64,000 bases of DNA from Novosphingobium sp. Gsoil 351 (lineage in GTDB: Bacteria > Pseudomonadota > Alphaproteobacteria > Sphingomonadales > Sphingomonadaceae): positions 3,754,330 through 3,818,329 of the forward strand of contig NZ_CP046120.1 in assembly GCF_009707465.1 (NCBI RefSeq), read 5' to 3'. Position 1 is the stretch's first letter. Every line of letters begins with the position of its first letter. Shown here one piece after another: positions 25,062-37,780 of this stretch. Both the position numbers and the translations under genes were made by a program. Below the pieces are notes generated by a model. That model saw only the letters and a program-made list of their open reading frames with translations, made no database searches and had not been told where the DNA came from.

Positions 25062-26053
25062 GTGCGGCCCTGGGGGTCGTCGGAGCGGGAGCGTGGGGCA
25101 CGGCGCTGGCACAGATGCTCGCGCAAGACGGCACCGATGTGCTGCTCTGGGCGCGCGAGCCCGAGGTGGTCGCGGCGATCAATGCCGAGCACCGCAATCC
25201 CGTGTTCCTGCCAAGCGCGAGCCTGTCGCGAAGCATCGTCGCGACGGGCAATCTGGGCGACCTCGCCGATACCCCGACCGTTCTGTTGGTGACCCCCGCG
25301 CAACATCTCGGCCGCATCCTCGCCGAGCTGCCGCGCACGGAGGAATGCGACCTGGTGCTGTGCTCGAAGGGGATCGAAGCGGGCAGCGGACGCCTGATGG
25401 CCCAGGTTGCGCACGATGCCGCGCCCGATTGCCGCCTGGCAGTGCTCTCCGGCCCGACTTTCGCGCACGAAGTCGCCGCCGGGCTACCGACTGCGGTGAC
25501 GCTGGCCTGTGCGGGAGGCGAGGAGCAGTGGGGGCGGCTGTCGGTCGCCATGGCCCGGCCCTCGTTCCGGCTCTATTATTCCGATGACGTCACCGGCGCG
25601 GAGATCGGCGGCGCGGTCAAGAACGTGCTGGCGATCGCCTGCGGGGTGGTGGACGGGCTCCAGCTCGGCCAGAACGCGCGCGCGGCGCTGATCAGCCGCG
25701 GCTTTGCCGAAATGCTGCGTTTCGGGCTGGTTTTGGGGGCGCGGGCGGAGACGCTTTCGGGGTTGAGCGGGCTGGGCGATCTGGTTCTGACCTGCTCGTC
25801 GACCGCGAGCCGCAACTATTCGCTGGGCAAGGCGCTGGGCGAGGGCGCGGCGACGGCCGACGTCCTGGCCAACCGCAGCACGGTGGCCGAGGGCGCGCAC
25901 ACCGCGCCGGTGCTCGCCGGAATCGCCGTCGATCGGGGGATCGACATGCCGATCGTCGCCGGGGTCTGCGCGCTGCTCAAGGGTGAAGCACCCGCGCGCG
26001 AGGTCGTGGCCCGCCTGCTCGCCCGTCCGTTGCGCGCCGAACGGGGCGATTGA
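25058..26053 (+). CDS. gpsA: NAD(P)-dependent glycerol-3-phosphate dehydrogenase
   Basis: A 331-residue enzyme that reduces dihydroxyacetone phosphate to sn-glycerol 3-phosphate for phospholipid synthesis. The nucleotide site is [15 protein letters not shown] (7-21). Other motifs: [21 protein letters not shown], and [14 protein letters not shown] with the catalytic Lys, then [11 protein letters not shown]. Full length. It overlaps tsaD at the start and the flippase at the end, so the three genes are one transcription unit, an arrangement common in sphingomonads. Confidence 0.95.
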   Translation: MSAALGVVGAGAWGTALAQMLAQDGTDVLLWAREPEVVAAINAEHRNPVFLPSASLSRSIVATGNLGDLADTPTVLLVTPAQHLGRILAELPRTEECDLVLCSKGIEAGSGRLMAQVAHDAAPDCRLAVLSGPTFAHEVAAGLPTAVTLACAGGEEQWGRLSVAMARPSFRLYYSDDVTGAEIGGAVKNVLAIACGVVDGLQLGQNARAALISRGFAEMLRFGLVLGARAETLSGLSGLGDLVLTCSSTASRNYSLGKALGEGAATADVLANRSTVAEGAHTAPVLAGIAVDRGIDMPIVAGVCALLKGEAPAREVVARLLARPLRAERGD

Positions 26054-27553
26054 GCTTGGTCGAGACGCCCCAGGCTTCCGGTCCGCCTGTCCCCGGTTCC
26101 ACCGACATCGCCGCGCTGGCCAAGGGTGGGCGCACGAACTTCCTCGGCTTCCTGTTGCGCCTGGCGGCGCGCCTGCCGTTCCTGTTCATCGCCGGGCGGC
26201 TCTACGGCAAGGAAAACCTCGGCCGTTTTGCATCAGCGGTCGTCGCAGTGGAAATCGCCGCGCAGATCGCCACCCTTGGCCAGAAACGTGGGTTGGCCCA
26301 GCTGCTTCAGAAGGACGATCGCGCGGCCGCCTGCATCGTCGCTGACGGACTGTTCGTGAGCCTGGGCGTCTCACTTGCACTGGCCGCGCTGCTTTACGCC
26401 TTTCCGGTGGTGCTGTTTCCCAGCGGTACGGTCGATCCGATCGAGCGGCTGCTGCCGCTGGTGATCTTCCCGATCGCGGCCGGCGACATTGCGCTGGCCG
26501 CGCTGGCGTTCCGCTATGACATCGCCACTACCGTCCGCGCGCGTTCGTTGGTCGAGCCGTGGGTGCTGTCGATCGCGGCGGGGACCTTGTGGTTTGTGAT
26601 CCCGCAAACCGGGATGGTCGCGGCCTATTTCCTGTCGATCACCGCGGCGATGCTGGTGGCGATGGTCGCGCTGGTCAAAAGCTATGGCATGCCCCGCGAC
26701 TGGCAGCCGCATCCGCTTATCCTCGGCCGCCAGGCGCTGCTCAACTTGCCGATCGCCGGGGCCGATCTGGTCGAATCCGGAACCCGCAAGATCGACATCC
26801 TGTTGCTCGGCATGCTGACCAACCCGTCGATCGTCGGGGTCTATTGGGCCGCGCAGCAGGTCGCCAGCCTGCCGCAGAAGCTCAAGACGAGTTTCGAGCC
26901 GATCCTGGGGCCGGTGATCACCAGCAGCCTGAAGACCAAGGATTACGGGGCCATCGCAAAGCAGGTTTGCCAGGTAGGTTTCTGGATCACCGCCGCGCAG
27001 GCGGGAATCGCCCTGGCCTTGGGAATCCCCGGCGTGGGCGTGATGGGCCTCGTCGGTCGGGATTTCGTCGGCGGGACCGGCGCGCTCAACCTGCTGCTCG
27101 CGGCCGAAGTGGCCGCAGCCACCGCGGTGGTTGCCGAAGCCGCGCTGATCTATGTCGCGCCCGTCCGCAATCTGGCAATCTCGATCATAGCCATCGTGAT
27201 CCAGGCGGGCCTGACCGTGCTGCTGATCGACGCCGCCGAACTTTGGTCGCTGCCCCCCGTTGTACAAGGCCGCCGCGGCCGCAGGTGCGTTGTTCGTCGC
27301 GCTGGCGTTCTCGTCGGTCGCCAAGGCCTTGTTGTTGCGCGGCATTCTCCAACACTCGATCACCAACTGGCGCTGGGCGCTGATCTGGGCGACGGTCCCG
27401 GCGGTGCTGGTCGGTTGGGTCGTTACGCGCCTGCCCGAGTGGGCCGAGCTCATTTTCGGCATCCCCGCGATCCTGTTGGCCTATGGCGTGGTGATCTGGC
27501 GGCGCGGCTTCGGTCCCGAGGACCGGGTGCTGTTCAAGCGCGCCAAGGGCTGA
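26050..27553 (+). CDS. Polysaccharide/lipid flippase (MATE/Wzx-like), split by a C-run insertion
   Basis: About 500 residues over two frames. The first part starts at TTG 26050 (overlapping the gpsA stop) and runs through many hydrophobic helices (LFVSLGVSLALAALLYAF, YFLSITAAMLVAMVALV, LTVLLIDAAELWSLPP). The second starts around 27260 (LYKAAAAAGALFVALAFSS) and ends WRRGFGPEDRVLFKRAKG. Removing one C from the CCCCCC run at 27256-27261 joins LPP to LYKAAA. The central ESGTRKIDILLLGMLTNP segment, with Arg and Asp inside a helix, is typical of oligosaccharide flippases. A sequencing error is the simplest explanation of the break. It may move a lipid-linked glycan across the inner membrane. Confidence 0.75.
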
Positions 27554-27650
27554 ACCGCGCAACGGTTCGTCGCGGCTGAGCACCATTCAGTCGGCATTCA
27601 CGGGCAAAACCGTGTCTTCCCGTTCGTCACGTTCGGGAAGGGACAGACCG

Positions 27651-29433
27651 ATGCGAATCGCGCCAATCGTATCCACCACCCTGCTTGCCGTTATCCTGGC
27701 GAGCTGCGCCACGCGATCGTCGAACAACGACAGGATCGTCATGACCGGAGACAAGGCGGGCGAGGGCGAGGTGGCCGGCAACGAGCCACTGCCGCCGCTC
27801 CCATCGCCGGCACCTCCCCCTCCGCCAGTCTACGCCGCCGATGCGAGTGCGAACATGGTCGTCTCCGGGCAGGCGCAGGTCCAGCCGAACCTGCAATCCG
27901 CCCCGGTTACAGTCACCGCGCAGAAAGTCGCGCGCGATTTCCGCGCCGAGCGCGGCAGCAAGCTGGCCCTGCCCACTCCCGCCTATGTTCCCTCGGTCGT
28001 CGTTCCGGCCAACCCTGGCCGAGAGCGCTATGACGGCAGGACGGTGTCGCCGGTCCATCTCGCCGCTTCCGATCCGGTTTCGACTTTCTCCGTCGATGTC
28101 GATACCGGCGCCTACGCCAACAGCCGCCGCTTCCTCAGCCAGGGTCAGCTGCCCCCGGCGGACGCGGTGCGCACTGAGGAACTGGTCAACTACTTCCGCT
28201 ACGATTATCCGCTGCCCGCCACGCGCGAGACGCCGTTCAGCGTGACCACCGATGTCGCTGCAACGCCGTGGAACCCGGCCACCCGGCTGCTGCGCATCGG
28301 CCTTCGCGGGTATGACCTGCCGCGCAGTGCGCGTCCGCCCGCCAACCTCGTGTTCCTGGTCGATGTCTCGGGATCGATGGGCGAGCCCGAGAAGTTGCCG
28401 CTGGTCAAGACCGCGCTGGCTGGGCTTGCCGACCAGATCGGTCCGCAAGACAAGGTCTCGATCGTCGTTTACGCGGGGGCGGCCGGACTGGTGCTCCCGG
28501 CGACCGGTGACAAGCGCGAGATCGTTTCCGCGCTCGACCGGCTCTCGGCGGGCGGATCGACCGCTGGCGGGGCCGGGCTTCAGCTCGCCTACCAGGTGGC
28601 GCGCGACAACTTCATCAAAGGCGGAGTCAACCGCATCCTCCTTGCCACTGACGGCGACTTCAACGTCGGGGTCAGCGACAGCAAGGCGCTGATCGCGATG
28701 GTGGAGAAGGAGCGCGATGCGGGCGTCACCCTGACCACGCTCGGCTTCGGGCAGGGCAACTACAACGAGGCGATGATGGAGCAGGTCGCCGACCACGGCA
28801 ACGGCAACTACGCCTATATCGATAGTGCGCTCGAGGCGCGCAAAGTGCTGGCCGAGCAGATGAGCTCGACGCTTGTTCACGATCGCCAAGGACGTGAAAA
28901 TCCAGGTCGAGTTCAATCCGGCCGCCGTCGCGCAATACCGCCTGCTCGGGTACGAAAACCGCGCGCTCCGCGAGGAGGATTTCAACAACGACAAGGTCGA
29001 TGCGGGCGACATTGGTGCCGGGCACCAGGTGACCGCGATCTACGAGATCGTGCCACGCGGCGCCCAAGGCTGGCTCGACCCGCATCGCTATTCTGATCCG
29101 GGAAATAGATTTGAAGCGAAACCGCGCGAACTGGCCTTCGTCAAGCTGCGCTACAAGTTGCCTGACGACACCACCTCGAAGCTGATCGAACGCGCGGTTC
29201 CGGCGGCTCTGTTGGCCAGCGCCGGAGCTCCGCGGGGCGACATGGCCTTCGCCACCGCAGTCGCCGCGTTCGGGCAGAAGCTGCGCGGCGATCCGCTGCT
29301 GGGCAACCTGACCTATGCCGGAATCGCCGCGCTCGCCGATGGTCAGCGCGACTATTACCGGCAGGAGTTCGCCAAGCTGGTCGGCATCGCCGGATCGCTG
29401 GATACCCGCGGCAACGATGTCGCGGTGCGCTGA
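27651..29433 (+). CDS. vWA/DUF3520 lipoprotein (YfbK-like), split by one-base insertion
   Basis: About 593 residues over two frames, starting at ATG 27651 with GGGAAGGGA upstream. It has a lipoprotein signal with lipobox LASC at about residue 18, a Pro-rich linker, then the YfbK-type N-terminal domain (FSVDVDTGAYANSRRFL). The von Willebrand A domain has MIDAS DVSGSMG and TDGDFN. The C-terminal DUF3520 domain continues in another frame from LFTIAKDVKIQVEFNP to GNDVAVR. Removing a T in acgcttgttc near 28872 restores SSTLFTIAKDV. Function in envelope or protein-protein binding is inferred from the metal-dependent adhesion domain. The break is probably a sequencing error. Confidence 0.85.
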
Positions 29434-29460
29434 CCGGCGAACGGCGTTTTGAACCAGAAC

Positions 29461-29525
29461 CCGCTCATGTCGAGCGAAGTCGATCCATGGCGCGCAGACG
29501 TCTCGACTTCGCTCGACATGAGCGG
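29461..29525. repeat. 23-bp perfect inverted repeat (REP-like) with 19-base loop
   Basis: The left arm 29461-29483 begins ccgctcatgtcgagcgaagt and the right arm 29503-29525 is its exact reverse complement. It lies between the vWA gene stop and the HhH gene. Palindromes built on TCGAGCGAAGTCGA are, to my knowledge, dispersed in sphingomonad genomes as REP-like elements. It may also stop transcription after the vWA gene. Confidence 0.7.
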
Positions 29526-29558
29526 AGGTTGTTGCTTGAAGGCCGGTGACAATTACAG

Positions 29559-30080
29559 GTGGCGGACAGAACGATGCCTCAGTTGAGTTCGAGCGAAGCG
29601 CTGATCCTCGGCGCGATACTCGCGTTGGTGCTGCTGGTCGCGTGGCGGCTGCTGCGGCGCAAGCCAGAGCGGGTGCGCGCCGATACGGCCGACGTTCTCA
29701 CCCCCGGATCCGCCCCCGCCGCGCGCAACACGTTGCTGGTCGATGCGCCGCCCGTGGTCGTATCGCCACCTGCAGCCGAGCTCTTGGGCGGGGTGGCCGA
29801 AGTGGTCGCCGCGGCGGTGACTTCCGCTGAAGCGGCCGGCGATGGCGACGACCTGACCCGGATCAAGGGACTCGGACCCAAGATCGCCACGCTGCTGCGC
29901 AGCCTGGGCGTCACCCGGTTCGACCAGATCGCGGCATGGGGCGAGGCGGACATCGCCCGGATCGATCCCCAATTGGGCGCCTTCCAGGGCCGCATCGCGC
30001 GCGACAACTGGGTCGAGCAGGCGGGCTATCTGGCCGCGGGCGATGTGGCGGGGTTCGAAGCACGGTTCGGCAAGGTCTGA
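29559..30080 (+). CDS. Membrane-anchored helix-hairpin-helix protein
   Basis: A 173-residue protein (GTG 29559, or ATG 29574). There is one membrane segment near the N-terminus (ALILGAILALVLLVAWRLL), then a basic stretch, a Pro/Ala linker, and a C-terminal helix-hairpin-helix domain: DLTRIKGLGPKIATLLRSLG followed by VTRFDQIAAWGEADIARID. This domain is like that fused to NADH dehydrogenase or ribosomal proteins in alphaproteobacteria and may bind nucleic acid or protein. Its 3' end overlaps the convergent gene by 55 bases. Function unknown. Confidence 0.75.
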   Translation: MADRTMPQLSSSEALILGAILALVLLVAWRLLRRKPERVRADTADVLTPGSAPAARNTLLVDAPPVVVSPPAAELLGGVAEVVAAAVTSAEAAGDGDDLTRIKGLGPKIATLLRSLGVTRFDQIAAWGEADIARIDPQLGAFQGRIARDNWVEQAGYLAAGDVAGFEARFGKV

Positions 30081-30606
30081 GCCGCGGCGGAAACGCATTC
30101 GCTCACCACCGCCCCCGCCACGCCCATCGGCGGGAGAATCAGTTCGCCGCCCCCCGGCACGGTGGCCTTGAGCCCTGCGCCGAGCAGCACCTCGGCCCGC
30201 GGATCGGCGGCGTCGAGAATGCCGCGCCAGACATACCCCTGCTTGCCGATCTTCACCGCGCTCACCGGTAAGCGCAAAATGCCTTTCGATCCCTGGATCG
30301 CGAACAGCGCCTGTGCTCCCTTGTCGGCGGCCGCGAACCGCACGATCAACAGCCGGGCGGCGTGCTTCTCCCACCCCTCGCACGAGATCGCGAGCAGGGC
30401 CGGGGCGTCGGCCGGACCGAACCACGCCGCCCTGGCCGACTGCGCATGGGTCCAGCCGGCAGGACCCGTCGCCACTGGCGCTTTGGCGGCAGCCGACACC
30501 GTCGCCAACGGAACGCGGATCGGCTCATCCTTGCCCGCATTGCCCTTGCCGCAGTCGGCAAGAGCGAGCGACGTCAGAACGGCGGCACAGGCCAACGCTC
30601 GCGCGA

Positions 30607-30619
<13 letters not shown>
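30026..30619 (-). CDS. Secreted or lipoprotein-like hypothetical protein downstream of uvrB
   Basis: A 197-residue protein with a signal-like N-terminus ([27 protein letters not shown]). The Cys at about 23 could be a lipobox, although LADC is not a standard one. The rest contains [19 protein letters not shown] and a beta-rich segment [21 protein letters not shown], with Cys residues. It overlaps the uvrB stop by 13 bases on the same strand and converges with the HhH gene. No family is recognised with certainty. Confidence 0.6.
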
Positions 30620-32802
<2,183 letters not shown>

Positions 32803-33110
32803 GCCGGCGATATGGGCGTTCCGCGTTGGTTCCGCAATCTTCCACGGCGCTGGACGCCAAACGGCGTGCGAAACTCTGTGACCTTTGCAGGATTTGTTCC
32901 GCAATAAACCCCTGTTTCAGAGGCTTTTTTGCCGGGAACCGCGTTGTCCGGCGAGACCGGAGTTGTGACCATTCGCGGTGCGCTGGCTGGAGAGGCGGCG
33001 CGCTCGTCCGGCCAGCCCAAGCGGGCCTCGATGCACCAATGCCGACGATGGGAAAGAGCGGCGGCGACCCTGCGCGCAATCGGCGGCCGTAGGAAAGTAG
33101 AATCCTTGCG
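32803..33110. other. 308-base intergenic region between uvrB and the sugar dehydrogenase
   Basis: Both neighbours are on the minus strand, so this holds the uvrB promoter and the end of the upstream transcription unit. A motif gaatcttccacgg... is present near 32835 but I cannot name a box with confidence. No ORF here has a ribosome site or family resemblance. Confidence 0.4.
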
Positions 33111-34641
33111 CTAGGCCCCCTCGATCACGAAAATCTCGCCGTCGTAATCGACGATGTAGAGGTTTCGCCGTTGGTCCTGGCCAAAGCTCGCGATGTTGCC
33201 GATTGCCCCGGCGTCGGGGGTGAAATCGGCGTTGCGCAGGGTGAAGCTGGAGGCCGCGAACGTCTGCCCGAACACCAGGCTGGTCGCGGGGATGCTCCAC
33301 AAACGGCCGCGGACGAAGTCGCCGAAAATGTATTGGCCCTGCAAGCTCTCGACCGGGCCGCGATAGACATACCCCCCGGTGACCGAATCGCCCTGCACGG
33401 GCCCCGTGCCATGGGCGTATTCGGCGACCGGAGGAACGGCATTTGGCGGCGGCGTGCCGTTGAACGTGCGCGTGCCCTCGAGCCGCGCCCAGCCGAAGTC
33501 GAGGCCCGGGCGGTTGGGCGGAATCAGGTCGATCTCCTCGATCGCGGCCTGGCCGACATCGCCGAGATAGAGGTTGCCGGTGGCGGGATCGAAGCTGTTG
33601 CGGAACGGATTGCGCAAGCCAAACGCGTAGACCTCGGGCGCGCCGCCGCTGGTGGCGAATGGGTTGCTAGCGGGGATGGCATAGTCGCGCGCCGGATCGG
33701 CCGGGAAAGCGTCCGAAGCGACGTCGATCCTCAGCATCTTGCCGAGCAGCGAGGCGGTGTTCTGCGCGTTGTTTTGCGGATCGCCGCCGCTGCCGCCGTC
33801 TCCGCTGGCGATGTAGAGGAAACCGTCGGGGCCGAACTCGATCCATCCGCCATTGTGGTTGGCGAAGGGCTGGGCGAAGGTCAGGATCAAATCTGCGGTC
33901 GCCGGGTCGGCCTGATCGCGGTTGGCGGCAAACGTACGGTAGCGGCGGACCTCGGTGTCGCCCGCCAGGTTGGTCAGATAGACGAAGAATGTCCCGCTGC
34001 TCGCGAAGTCTGGCGCGAGTGCCAGCCCGATCAGACCGCGCTCGCCGTCGCTGCTGATCGTCCCGCGGATATCGAGGAACGGGGTTGCCGCGATCGCACC
34101 GGTTGCGGGATCGAGGATGCGGATGCGACCGGCCTGCTCCACCACCAGCACTCGTCCCGAATTGTCGGGAATGCCGGCCAGATAGAGCGGCTGGACGAAG
34201 CCCGTTCCCGCACGCCGCACCCGGAAGGTGCCGCCCCCGGCGTCGGTCACGGTCACCGCGACGTCGAGCGTCGTCTGGGCGCGGCCATCCGAGACGCTGA
34301 GCTGGAGGCGGTAGACGTTGTCGCGGTCGGAATCCGCCGGCGCCTCGAAATCGGGCGGGGTACGGAACGCGAGTTGTCCGCCCGACGACAGGGTGAACTG
34401 GGCGGCGTCGGCCCCGCCGGCGATGGCGAACGTCAGGGGGACCGTTTTGCGCATCGCTGGCGGCGGCGGTGTAGACCGCGCCGGCGGTATTTTCGAGCAC
34501 GGTGACGCTCGCCGCCGAGGTAAAGGTGGGCGCGGTGTTGGCGGGCAGCGCAGGTGGCGCGCTTCCGCCTCCGCCGCATCCGGCCAGGGCGGTCGTCGCG
34601 ATCAGGGCTACGTGGCGGACGAGAGTGGTGGCGGTCGTCAT
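33111..34641 (-). CDS. PQQ-type glucose/sorbosone dehydrogenase with cadherin-like repeat, frameshifted
   Basis: About 509 residues over two frames from the ATG at 34641 (GGAG 6 bases upstream). It has a lipoprotein signal with lipobox TALAGC followed by a run of Gly, then a cadherin-like beta domain (AASVTVLENTAGAVYTAAASD continuing as VPLTFAIAGGADAAQF). Last comes a six-bladed soluble sugar-dehydrogenase propeller: YLAGIPDNSGRVLVVEQAGR, DGERGLIGLALAPDFA, GGWIEFGPDGFLYIASGDGG, GLRNPFRNSFDP, LDFGWARLEG. The frame change lies in the ccccc run near 34440. The enzyme would oxidise a sugar in the periplasm or on the outer membrane using PQQ; the substrate is unknown. Confidence 0.85.
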
Positions 34642-34753
34642 CGTGCGCTCCATCGCCCCGCTCGGACGTCAGCGTAGCCGCTTCCAACCGAACCGAAAAG
34701 ACTCTAGCCTGCTTCGCGACGGACGCTGCGCGCTATGCCCGGCGAAGGGAGAA

Positions 34754-35314
34754 ATGTTGATGATACGTTCGTTCACGCTGCCCAGCCTGGCGCTTGCCGT
34801 TCTTGCGCTCGGCGCCTGCGACAAGGCCGACAAGGGCCCCAAGTCGATGGAGCAGGCCAAGGCCGAGGCGGCGCAACTCGAGCGGCCCGATCCGGGCCAG
34901 TACAAGCAGACCACCAAGATCACCAAGTTCGAGGTGCCCGGCGCGCCGCCCGAAATGGTCGCGCAGATCCGCAAGATGATGCAGGGCCAAGGCGCCAACC
35001 TCGAATACTGCCTGAGCAAGGCTGACACCGAGAAGGGCTTTGCCGAGATGTTCAAGAAGGGCGCGCAGGGCGATTGCAAGTACGATCGCTTCGACGCCTC
35101 GGCCAACACCATCGACGCGATCATGACTTGCAAGGCGGGCGAGGGTGGATCGGCTAAGATGACGATGAACGGCACGGTCAGCCGCACCGGCAGCAAGGTC
35201 AACGTGAACGTCGAGCAGAGGAACGACAAGTCGCCAATGGGCAACGCAAACATCGCGATGGAGCTGGAAACGACCCGGATCGGCGATTGTCCGGCGGGTC
35301 CGGCGAAGAAATGA
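34754..35314 (+). CDS. DUF3617-family lipoprotein
   Basis: A 186-residue protein from ATG 34754 with GAAGGGA upstream. The signal has lipobox LALGAC (Cys at about 22). The mature part matches the DUF3617 pattern: PGQYKQTTKITKFEVPGAPP, then YCLSKAD with a Cys, then GDCKYDRFDASANTIDAIM and a last CPAGP. Conserved Cys pairs are likely disulfides. It is a common, uncharacterised periplasmic or outer-membrane protein of sphingomonads. It is divergent from the sugar dehydrogenase. Confidence 0.85.
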   Translation: MLMIRSFTLPSLALAVLALGACDKADKGPKSMEQAKAEAAQLERPDPGQYKQTTKITKFEVPGAPPEMVAQIRKMMQGQGANLEYCLSKADTEKGFAEMFKKGAQGDCKYDRFDASANTIDAIMTCKAGEGGSAKMTMNGTVSRTGSKVNVNVEQRNDKSPMGNANIAMELETTRIGDCPAGPAKK

Positions 35315-35389
35315 CCGGCCGAAAAATGACGGTTATGTGAAAGCGAGACAGATTTGTGAAACTTTAGGCGGAGTTGTGCTTATTGGTCG

Positions 35390-36202
35390 GTGATGGCCAC
35401 TTTCGCACTTCCCCGTCGGCGCTCGTTCTCGCTATCGGCATGGCCGGCATTGGCCGCCTTTCGCGCCGAGGTGGTTCGCCGTTCGGCGCTCGCACGGCGT
35501 CCGCAGCCGGCCGGTGTCGTGCCGCCGCCGCGACGCCTGATGTTCGGAGAGCTGCGTTCCGGGTTGGAATCGTGGTTGGCGTGGCGTCGCTCGCCGGTGC
35601 CGATGACACCGGCCTCCGCCGCCGGGCTCCCGGTCATGCTGTTGCCCGGGTTCGCCACCCACCCGGCGCGGATGTATCGGATGCGCCGGGGTTTGCGCGC
35701 GGCGGGCCACTGGGTCGAGGACTGGGGTCTGGGCTGGAACCTGGGCGGCACTCCCGAACAGCTCGATCGCCTTTGCGCGCGGATCGAGGAGGCGGCGGCG
35801 CGGCAAGGTCGGCCGGTCGCGCTCGTCGGGTGGAGCCTGGGCGGGCTCTATGCGCGCGAAGCGGCCAAGCGGGTGCCGCACGCGGTCGCCATGGTGGTGA
35901 CCATGGGTACCCCGTTCTCGGGCGATCTTCACGCAAACAACGCCTGGCGTGCCTATCACTGGATCACCGGGCACGACGTGGCCGAACCTCCGGTCCCGGG
36001 CGACTACGCGGTCAAGCCGCCCGTCCCGACGATCGCCCTGTGGAGCGCGCGCGACGGGATCGTGGCGCCGCGCGCGGCGCGCGGGCGGGCAGGCGAACGC
36101 GATGCCGCGGTCGCGGTGCGCTGCACCCACCTCGGGTTCGCCAGCCACCCCCGTGCGGTGGAGACGGTCGCCGATCAGCTAAGCCGCTTCGCCGGCGGCT
36201 GA
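35390..36202 (+). CDS. Alpha/beta-hydrolase (lipase/PGAP1-like)
   Basis: A 270-residue protein (GTG 35390 or ATG 35393; no strong ribosome site). The core begins GLPVMLLPGFATHPARMYRM, with the oxyanion loop LPGF. The nucleophile elbow is VALVGWSLGGLYARE (Ser in GWSLGG), and VVTMGTPFSGD follows. An Asp in LWSARDGIVAP and a His in RCTHLGFASHP complete the triad. The TMGTPFSG step recalls triacylglycerol lipase/PGAP1-like esterases. The N-terminal 50 residues are Arg-rich without signal. Substrate unknown. It stands alone 105 bases before the Anbu operon. Confidence 0.8.
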   Translation: MMATFALPRRRSFSLSAWPALAAFRAEVVRRSALARRPQPAGVVPPPRRLMFGELRSGLESWLAWRRSPVPMTPASAAGLPVMLLPGFATHPARMYRMRRGLRAAGHWVEDWGLGWNLGGTPEQLDRLCARIEEAAARQGRPVALVGWSLGGLYAREAAKRVPHAVAMVVTMGTPFSGDLHANNAWRAYHWITGHDVAEPPVPGDYAVKPPVPTIALWSARDGIVAPRAARGRAGERDAAVAVRCTHLGFASHPRAVETVADQLSRFAGG

Positions 36203-36306
36203 GCTGGAGCCCGCGACAGGGAAGGCCGCTGTTTTCGCATTTGCAGCACGCAATGACTTGACAGGCGGCTGTCGCTTGGCCGTGATGGCGCGATGGGGCT
36301 CAGCCA

Positions 36307-37734
36307 TTGACCAGACCGTCGGTTTACGACGAGATGCACGATGCCGATGGCGGCATCCACCCCGCCTATGCCGAATACTGCAACTGGTTCGAACAGCAGG
36401 ATCGCGCGGTCCTGCGGCGCAAGGCGGGTGAGGCCGAACGGACCTTTCGCCGTACCGGCATCACCTTCAACGTCTATGGCGAGGACGACGCCGAGGAGCG
36501 GCTGATCCCGTTCGACATGATCCCGAGGATCATTTCGGCGCGCCAGTGGCGCAAGCTGGAACGCGGGATCGAGCAGCGGGTGCGCGCGCTCAACGCGTTC
36601 CTCCACGACCTGTACCACCGCCAGGAGATCGTCCGCGCCGGGCGCCTGCCCGAGCCGCTGCTGCGCGGGAACGAGGCGTTCCTGCCGCAGATGGTGGGGT
36701 TCACCCCGCCGGGCGGGGTCTATACCCACATCGTCGGGATCGACCTGGTGCGCACCGGCGAAGACGATTTCATGGTGCTCGAGGACAACGCCCGCACTCC
36801 CAGCGGGGTGTCGTACATGCTCGAGAACCGCGAGACGATGATGGCGATGTTCCCCGAACTCTTCACCCACGTGCGGGTGCGCGACGTTTCGGACTACCCG
36901 CGCCGCCTTGCCCGCAGCCTGGCCGCCTGCGCGCCCGCGGCCGCCGCGGGGCACAACCCGGTGGTCGCGGTCCTGACCCCCGGCATCTACAATTCGGCCT
37001 ACTTCGAGCACGCCTTCCTCGCCGATCAGATGGGCGCCGAACTGGTCGAGGGCAGCGATCTGCGGGTCGAGGGCGGACGCATCGCGATGCGCACCACGCA
37101 AGGCTACCAGCCGGTCGACGTGCTCTATCGCCGGGTCGATGACGAGTGGCTCGATCCGCTGACCTTCAACCACAGGTCGGTGCTCGGCCCGTCGGGGATC
37201 ATGGACATCTACCGCGCCGGGGGAATCACCCTGGCCAACGCGCCGGGGACGGGCATCGCCGACGACAAGGCGATCTACAGTTTCATGCCCGAGATCGTCG
37301 AGTTCTACACCGGCGAGAAGCCGATCCTTCACAACGTTCAGACCTGGCGCTGCGCAGAGAAGGATTCGCTCGCCTACGTGCTCGATCACCTGGCCGAACT
37401 GGTGGTCAAGGAAGTCCACGGTTCGGGTGGCTACGGGATGCTGATCGGGCCGACGTCGTCGGCCAAGGAGATCGAGGCGTTCCGCGCCAAGCTCAAGGCC
37501 AAGCCCGACAACTACATCGCCCAGCCGACGCTGGCGCTATCGACGGTGCCGACCTTCGCCCGCTCAGGCCTCGCTCCGCGCCACGTCGATCTGCGCCCGT
37601 TCGTGCTGGTCTCGCCGCGGGGGATCGAGATCACCCCGGGCGGGCTGACCCGGGTGGCGCTGAAGAAGGGCAGCCTTGTGGTCAATTCGTCGCAAGGCGG
37701 GGGCACCAAGGACAGCTGGGTGCTGGAAGACTGA
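36307..37734 (+). CDS. Circularly permuted ATP-grasp protein (COG2308)
   Basis: A 475-residue protein starting at TTG 36307, or at an ATG 27 bases later. It begins TRPSVYDEMHDADGGIHPAY, has FLHDLYHRQEI and VGIDLVRTGEDDFMVLEDN, and ends with the ATP-grasp core LAELVVKEVHGSGGYGMLIG and FVLVSPRGIEITPGGLTRVA. These define the circularly permuted ATP-grasp family, which always travels with alpha-E proteins. The family probably makes a peptide-like bond, but the product is unknown. It is the first gene of the Anbu operon (ATP-grasp, alpha-E, transglutaminase, Anbu), a known gene set. Confidence 0.9.
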   Translation: MTRPSVYDEMHDADGGIHPAYAEYCNWFEQQDRAVLRRKAGEAERTFRRTGITFNVYGEDDAEERLIPFDMIPRIISARQWRKLERGIEQRVRALNAFLHDLYHRQEIVRAGRLPEPLLRGNEAFLPQMVGFTPPGGVYTHIVGIDLVRTGEDDFMVLEDNARTPSGVSYMLENRETMMAMFPELFTHVRVRDVSDYPRRLARSLAACAPAAAAGHNPVVAVLTPGIYNSAYFEHAFLADQMGAELVEGSDLRVEGGRIAMRTTQGYQPVDVLYRRVDDEWLDPLTFNHRSVLGPSGIMDIYRAGGITLANAPGTGIADDKAIYSFMPEIVEFYTGEKPILHNVQTWRCAEKDSLAYVLDHLAELVVKEVHGSGGYGMLIGPTSSAKEIEAFRAKLKAKPDNYIAQPTLALSTVPTFARSGLAPRHVDLRPFVLVSPRGIEITPGGLTRVALKKGSLVVNSSQGGGTKDSWVLED

Positions 37735-37780
37735 TGTTTCTTGCTCGCCATCGGAAGTCGGGGCGCCGGGAGATGCCTCG

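Noticed and set aside
33171..34505. Plus-strand ORF of 444 codons
   Set aside because: Antisense of the sugar dehydrogenase propeller.
36175..37419. Minus-strand ORF of 414 codons
   Set aside because: Antisense of the ATP-grasp gene; the plus strand carries the family motifs and operon context.
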